A stretch of DNA of 64,000 bases from Kandleria vitulina DSM 20405 (GTDB taxonomy: Bacteria; Bacillota_I; Bacilli_A; Erysipelotrichales; Coprobacillaceae). Numbering within the stretch: the stretch's first letter is position 1; each line of letters starts with the position of its first letter. The DNA is taken from positions 62,001-126,000 of the forward strand of contig NZ_JNKN01000005.1 in the NCBI RefSeq assembly GCF_000702065.1, in the 5' to 3' direction. The notes below the pieces were generated by a model. That model ran no database searches and was not told the origin of the DNA. It was given only the letters and a program-made list of their open reading frames with translations. A program made the translations under genes and the position numbers. Shown here one piece after another: positions 60,515 to 64,000 of this stretch.

Positions 60515-60885
60515 TCTACGATCTAGTCGCCGATTTTGTATCCTCACTCAAAGATGAAGATATCTATAAAACATATATTGAAGCACGACAGCGTGTTGTA
60601 TCTCACGAGACTTTATCTCGTGAGATACGCACGCTTGAACGCTATCGTGATGAAAAAGAAGCGCTTTCTCAATACGGAGAATATGCCAATACAAAAGAAT
60701 TAGATGAAAAGATTTCAAAGCAAAGATTGCTGATAGATTCTTATGAAGAAATGAGAGAGTATCGTAAAGCTCTTTTAGATTTAAATAATTATCTAGATGA
60801 ACTAAACAGTATTATCTTTGCTAATATTTCTGATGAACTAGTACTAGGAAGGATGGGAAAAATCTATGCGCGTCATCGCCGGTAA
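60511..60885 (+). CDS. ylbF: YlbF/YmcA-family protein
   Basis: 124 aa, helical: YDLVADFVSSLKDEDIYKTY and SREIRTLERYRDEKEALSQY. In Bacillus, YlbF belongs to a complex that stimulates RNA maturation by RNase Y. The order ylbF-rsmD-coaD seen here is the usual one in Bacillota and supports the assignment. It overlaps ftsW by 4 bp (ATGA) and rsmD by 20 bp. Confidence 0.82.
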   Translation: MIYDLVADFVSSLKDEDIYKTYIEARQRVVSHETLSREIRTLERYRDEKEALSQYGEYANTKELDEKISKQRLLIDSYEEMREYRKALLDLNNYLDELNSIIFANISDELVLGRMGKIYARHRR

Positions 60886-61417
60886 ATATCGCAGCAGACA
60901 GCTTAAGAGCGTAAAGTCTGATTTAACAAGACCAACTACCGATAAGAATAAAGAAAATCTATTCAATATGATAGGTCCTTACTTTGATGGAGGCGTAGTC
61001 CTTGACCTCTTCGGTGGAAGCGGTGGACTTGGCATTGAAGCCATGAGTCGAGGAATGGATGAACTCTATAGTGTCGATAAACAGTACAAGGCTTTTGCGG
61101 TAATCAAGGAGAATGTCAATATGCTTAAGATTGACAATGCTCACGTCTTAAAGATGGATTATCGTAAAGCATTAATGAAGTTCAACGATGAACAGGTTCA
61201 CTTTGATCTTGTTCTCCTTGATCCACCTTATGCGATGAAGATCAATAAGGATATCATTGAAACACTAGCTAAACAAGGAAACCTCAATGATGGTTGTACT
61301 ATTGTCATTGAAGATCTAAAAGAAGAAAGAATAGAGGTCGAAGCACCTTTTGTATTAAAAAAAGAAAAAGATTTTGGGATTACTATAATGCAGATACTTG
61401 AATACAGGGGGAACTAG
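60866..61417 (+). CDS. rsmD: 16S rRNA (guanine(966)-N2)-methyltransferase
   Basis: 183 aa. Methylates G966 of 16S rRNA. Motifs: MRVIAGKYRSRQLKSV, RPTTDKNKENLFNM, the SAM site VVLDLFGGSGGLGIEAMSRG and the catalytic LVLLDPPYAM (DPPY). Complete. Starts inside ylbF (20-bp overlap) and is followed after 2 bp by coaD. Confidence 0.94.
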   Translation: MRVIAGKYRSRQLKSVKSDLTRPTTDKNKENLFNMIGPYFDGGVVLDLFGGSGGLGIEAMSRGMDELYSVDKQYKAFAVIKENVNMLKIDNAHVLKMDYRKALMKFNDEQVHFDLVLLDPPYAMKINKDIIETLAKQGNLNDGCTIVIEDLKEERIEVEAPFVLKKEKDFGITIMQILEYRGN

Positions 61418-61419
61418 TT

Positions 61420-61899
61420 ATGCGAAAAGCTGTCTATGCAGGCACGTTTGATCCCATTACAAATGGGCATCTTGATATCATTGAACGCTCTTTGTCGTTA
61501 TTTGATGAAATCCATGTCGTAATATTCTATAATCCTTATAAGAAAACAGCGTTTTCTTTAGAAGAGAGATTAGAGATGATAAGACAAGCTACAAGTCATT
61601 TAAAAGGCGTTGTAGTTGATTCAAGTGACGATCTAGCCGTAGAATATGCACGTAAGATTGGTGCAAGTGCACTAGTTAGAGGACTAAGAGCGACTCAGGA
61701 TTATCAATATGAATCACAGTTGGCTTATACCAACCAGTATTTAGCAGAAGATATTGAAACAGTCTTTCTTATGACAAGACTATCTCAGATGTTTATATCA
61801 TCATCTTCAGTTAAAGAAATTGCATCACACAAAGGTGATGTATCGGCACTCGTACCTGCCTATGTCAACGAAAAAATAGTAAATAAGTATGGAAAGTAG
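61420..61899 (+). CDS. coaD: Phosphopantetheine adenylyltransferase
   Basis: 159 aa. Catalyses the fourth step of coenzyme A synthesis. Nucleotidyl-transferase motif AGTFDPITNGHLDIIERS, LVRGLRATQDYQYE, TRLSQMFISSSSVKEIASHKG with the S-S-S-x-x-K active loop. Complete, 2 bp after rsmD, with GGGGGAAC before the ATG. Confidence 0.96.
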   Translation: MRKAVYAGTFDPITNGHLDIIERSLSLFDEIHVVIFYNPYKKTAFSLEERLEMIRQATSHLKGVVVDSSDDLAVEYARKIGASALVRGLRATQDYQYESQLAYTNQYLAEDIETVFLMTRLSQMFISSSSVKEIASHKGDVSALVPAYVNEKIVNKYGK

Positions 61900-61909
61900 G
61901 AAAGAAGAA

Positions 61910-62665
61910 ATGAATTATCAGGGGAAGATGACAATTTCGTCTCACAAGGAACTGACAAAAGATGTATTTGAAATGGTTGTAGAAGGGGACGCAGCTAAAT
62001 ATATCAAGGAGCCAGGCCAGTTTGTGAATATTAAGATTACAGATGATATGACACCTTATTTAAGAAGACCAATGAGCATCTGTGATTATGATGAACATTC
62101 AATCAAGATGATCTACAAGGTTGTAGGAGAAGGCACTAAGCTCATGTCAAAAAAACAGGTCGGAGACCAGATGGATTTCTTAACTGGATTAGGACATGGA
62201 TTTATTGATTATGAGGCTAAAGAAGCCATTGTGATTGGAGGAGGACTTGGGGTTCCACCAATGTATAATCTTGTCAAGAAATTAAAAGAAGAAGGCGTAA
62301 AAGTCAGTGCCGTATTTGGCTTTGGGAAAGAGTCAGATATGTTCTATATCAAAGAATTTGAAGCACTATGTCCAGTCTATGTTGCAACTATGGATGGCAG
62401 CTATGGCGTAAAGGGCACAGTGATTGATGCGATTAAAGAAAACAATCTTTCTTTTGATAAATACTATGCCTGTGGACCAGTACCAATGCTTAATGCCTTA
62501 GTGAAAGCTTATCCAGACAATGGCTATCTTTCATTTGAAGCAAGAATGGGCTGCGGTTTTGGTGCCTGCATGGGATGTTCTATGAAAGTAAAAGGCGCTT
62601 CCTACAAGCGCGTATGTGTAGAAGGTCCAGTATTTAAATCAGAGGAGGTTATTGTCAATGGCTAA
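61910..62665 (+). CDS. pyrK: Dihydroorotate dehydrogenase B, electron transfer subunit
   Basis: 251 aa FAD / [2Fe-2S] subunit that passes electrons from PyrD to NAD+. FAD motif YLRRPMSICDYDE, NAD region AIVIGGGLGVPPMYNLVK, and the cluster CGFGACMGCSMKVKG..CVEGPVF (C-x4-C-x2-C-x(n)-C). The ATG at 61910 follows AGGAAAG; 61889 overlaps coaD and is less likely. Overlaps pyrD by 8 bp. Confidence 0.93.
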   Translation: MNYQGKMTISSHKELTKDVFEMVVEGDAAKYIKEPGQFVNIKITDDMTPYLRRPMSICDYDEHSIKMIYKVVGEGTKLMSKKQVGDQMDFLTGLGHGFIDYEAKEAIVIGGGLGVPPMYNLVKKLKEEGVKVSAVFGFGKESDMFYIKEFEALCPVYVATMDGSYGVKGTVIDAIKENNLSFDKYYACGPVPMLNALVKAYPDNGYLSFEARMGCGFGACMGCSMKVKGASYKRVCVEGPVFKSEEVIVNG

Positions 62666-63575
62666 GTTACATGTTACATTACCAGGGTTGGATATGAAAA
62701 ACCCTGTCATTCCAGCGAGTGGAACATTTGGATTCGGATATGAGTTCACTAAATTTTATGATATTAATGTATTAGGTTCTATCGCTACTAAAGGAACAAC
62801 ATTTACAGAACGCTATGGCAATCCTCTACCAAGAATTGCGGAAGGACCTGCCGGCATGCTTAATGCGATTGGTCTACAGAACCCTGGTGTTCACGCTGTT
62901 GTCAATGAAGAATTTGATAAGCTTTCCCATGTCTTCAATGGAAAAGTATTAGCCAATATGGGCGGACACAGCTTAGAAGAATATATTGAAACAGCTAAAG
63001 TACTTTCACAAAGTGACATTGTCGGTGCCTTGGAATTAAATATTTCATGTCCAAATGTCAAAGAAGGCGGTATGCAGTTTGGAACAGATCCAGAACTTGC
63101 AGCTAAAGTCACTCGTGAAGTCAAGAAGGTTTCTTCAAAACCAGTCTATGTCAAGCTTTCTCCAAATGTCACTGATATAGTCGCTATCGCTAAAGCCGTA
63201 GAAGCAGCTGGCGCTGATGGAATCTCTATGGTCAATACTTTATTAGGTATGCGCTTTGACATTAAGACTGGTGCACCTATTATTAAAAATAAGACAGGGG
63301 GCTACTCTGGCCCTGCCATCTTCCCAGTAGCCTTGAGAATGGTTTATCAGGTTTCTCAGGCCGTCAATATTCCTGTCATCGGAATGGGAGGTATTTCATC
63401 TGGAAAAGATGCTATTGAAATGATGATCGCTGGTGCAAGCGCCGTAGAAGTAGGATGTGCCAACCTCGTAGATCCTTATGCTTGTCCTAAAATCATTGAA
63501 GAAATGGAATCCATTCTTGATGAAATGGGAATCGAAGATGTCAACGACATCGTCGGTAAATCACATCAATTTTAA
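62658..63575 (+). CDS. pyrD: Dihydroorotate dehydrogenase B, catalytic subunit
   Basis: 305 aa FMN barrel enzyme of class 1B, fourth step of pyrimidine synthesis. FMN/substrate motifs: NPVIPASGTFGFG, IATKGTT, GLQNPG, LELNISCPNVKEGG (catalytic Cys), YVKLSPNVTDI, VNTLLGM and IPVIGMGGI. The ATG at 62658 follows GAGGAGG. Works with PyrK encoded just upstream. Confidence 0.95.
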   Translation: MAKLHVTLPGLDMKNPVIPASGTFGFGYEFTKFYDINVLGSIATKGTTFTERYGNPLPRIAEGPAGMLNAIGLQNPGVHAVVNEEFDKLSHVFNGKVLANMGGHSLEEYIETAKVLSQSDIVGALELNISCPNVKEGGMQFGTDPELAAKVTREVKKVSSKPVYVKLSPNVTDIVAIAKAVEAAGADGISMVNTLLGMRFDIKTGAPIIKNKTGGYSGPAIFPVALRMVYQVSQAVNIPVIGMGGISSGKDAIEMMIAGASAVEVGCANLVDPYACPKIIEEMESILDEMGIEDVNDIVGKSHQF

Positions 63576-63600
63576 CAAGAGTGCAACGCACTCTTGTTTT
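63574..63600 (+). terminator. Terminator after pyrD
   Basis: 11-bp stem AACAAGAGTGC / GCACTCTTGTT with an AAC loop and T-run. Confidence 0.85.
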
Positions 63601-63624
63601 CACTAAAACGAAAGGATGATACAT

Positions 63625-64000
63625 ATGAATTTGGATAATCTATTAAATCCTAAACAAAAAGAAGCAGCCACATACCTTGATGGACACTTGCGTATTATCG
63701 CTGGTGCAGGATCAGGGAAGACGAGAGTTGTTACATATAGAATTGCTTATCTAATTGAAGAAATAGGAGTCAACCCACGTAATATCTTAGCCATCACATT
63801 TACCAATAAGGCGGCTAATGAGATGAAAGAAAGAGTAGAAAAGATACTTGGTGCTTCCGCATTTGGAGCAACTATCTGTACTATTCATTCTTTATGTGTA
63901 AGAGTTCTCCGTCAGCATGCTTCTTTATTAGGTTATCCACATAATTTCATCATCATGGATGAAGAAGATCAGAAAGCACTCATTAAAAAGCTATTTAAAG
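63625..64000 (+). CDS. pcrA: UvrD/PcrA-type DNA helicase (3' end outside window)
   Basis: First 125 aa of an SF1A 3'-5' helicase used in repair and replication-fork maintenance. Q-motif LLNPKQKEAAT, Walker A IIAGAGSGKTRVVTYRIAYL, motif Ia ITFTNKAANEMKERVEK and TIHSLCVRVLR. AAAGGAT precedes the ATG. The remainder lies beyond the window. Confidence 0.93.
   Translation, partial: MNLDNLLNPKQKEAATYLDGHLRIIAGAGSGKTRVVTYRIAYLIEEIGVNPRNILAITFTNKAANEMKERVEKILGASAFGATICTIHSLCVRVLRQHASLLGYPHNFIIMDEEDQKALIKKLFK

Overview
The window looks like a chromosome segment of a low-GC gut Bacillota. The housekeeping genes and their order (dprA-rhomboid-galU, def, ftsW-ylbF-rsmD-coaD, pyrK-pyrD, pcrA; darA, folC, dgt, ppdK) suggest an Erysipelotrichia/Coprobacillaceae-type organism such as a Catenibacterium relative. 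That placement is inference from gene content, codon use and low GC. No rRNA or tRNA gene was found.

Layout. (1) 1-10.6 kb is ordinary chromosome: a GH1 glycosidase (partial, minus strand), mutY, the c-di-AMP receptor darA, a folC with an extra GNAT-like N-terminus, a wrecked UPF0597 gene, a dGTPase-type phosphohydrolase, a DEAD-box helicase and pyruvate phosphate dikinase, mostly separated by clear intrinsic terminators. (2) 10.7-33.2 kb is an accessory island made of broken mobile elements: ISL3, serine-recombinase (TndX/TnpX type), TnpW, VirD4, Maff2 and TrbL-like conjugation remnants. Intact cargo sits between them: a MarR-controlled 'radical SAM mobile pair', a GNAT acetyltransferase, an Abi_2/AbiF HEPN protein with a structured leader, a SnoaL/Rrf2/PNPOx-ferredoxin/macrodomain/SirTM-sirtuin operon, a MarR-flavodoxin pair, and an unrecognised two-gene membrane-associated module. 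A leader of about 270-380 bp occurs three times here. (3) 33.5-39.5 kb holds nuclease and defence-like genes (membrane-anchored HNH protein, HNH plus methyltransferase, MazG plus a DUF2075 fragment) around an MBL-rubredoxin flavoprotein-type gene. (4) 39.6-50.5 kb is a type I restriction-modification locus: Fic, hsdM, hsdS, a coiled-coil membrane protein, a tyrosine recombinase, a DUF1643 protein, a second hsdS and hsdR. The two hsdS genes share three blocks of exact direct repeats. (5) 51-53.2 kb is a dead IS1595-type element beside an apparently intact IS30 element. (6) 53.3-64 kb returns to chromosome after a stand-alone PD-(D/E)xK-like protein.

How the genes work together. The hsd genes should form a restriction-modification complex whose target-recognition subunit can be reshuffled by recombination between the two hsdS copies. 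Fic lies directly upstream of hsdM and carries twin operator dyads. The sirtuin and zinc-macrodomain genes are predicted to write and erase ADP-ribose marks under an Rrf2 sensor whose operator overlaps two promoters. The Abi gene is preceded by a perfect consensus promoter and a short self-terminating RNA, which suggests an RNA-controlled toxin. pyrK and pyrD form the class 1B dihydroorotate dehydrogenase of pyrimidine synthesis.
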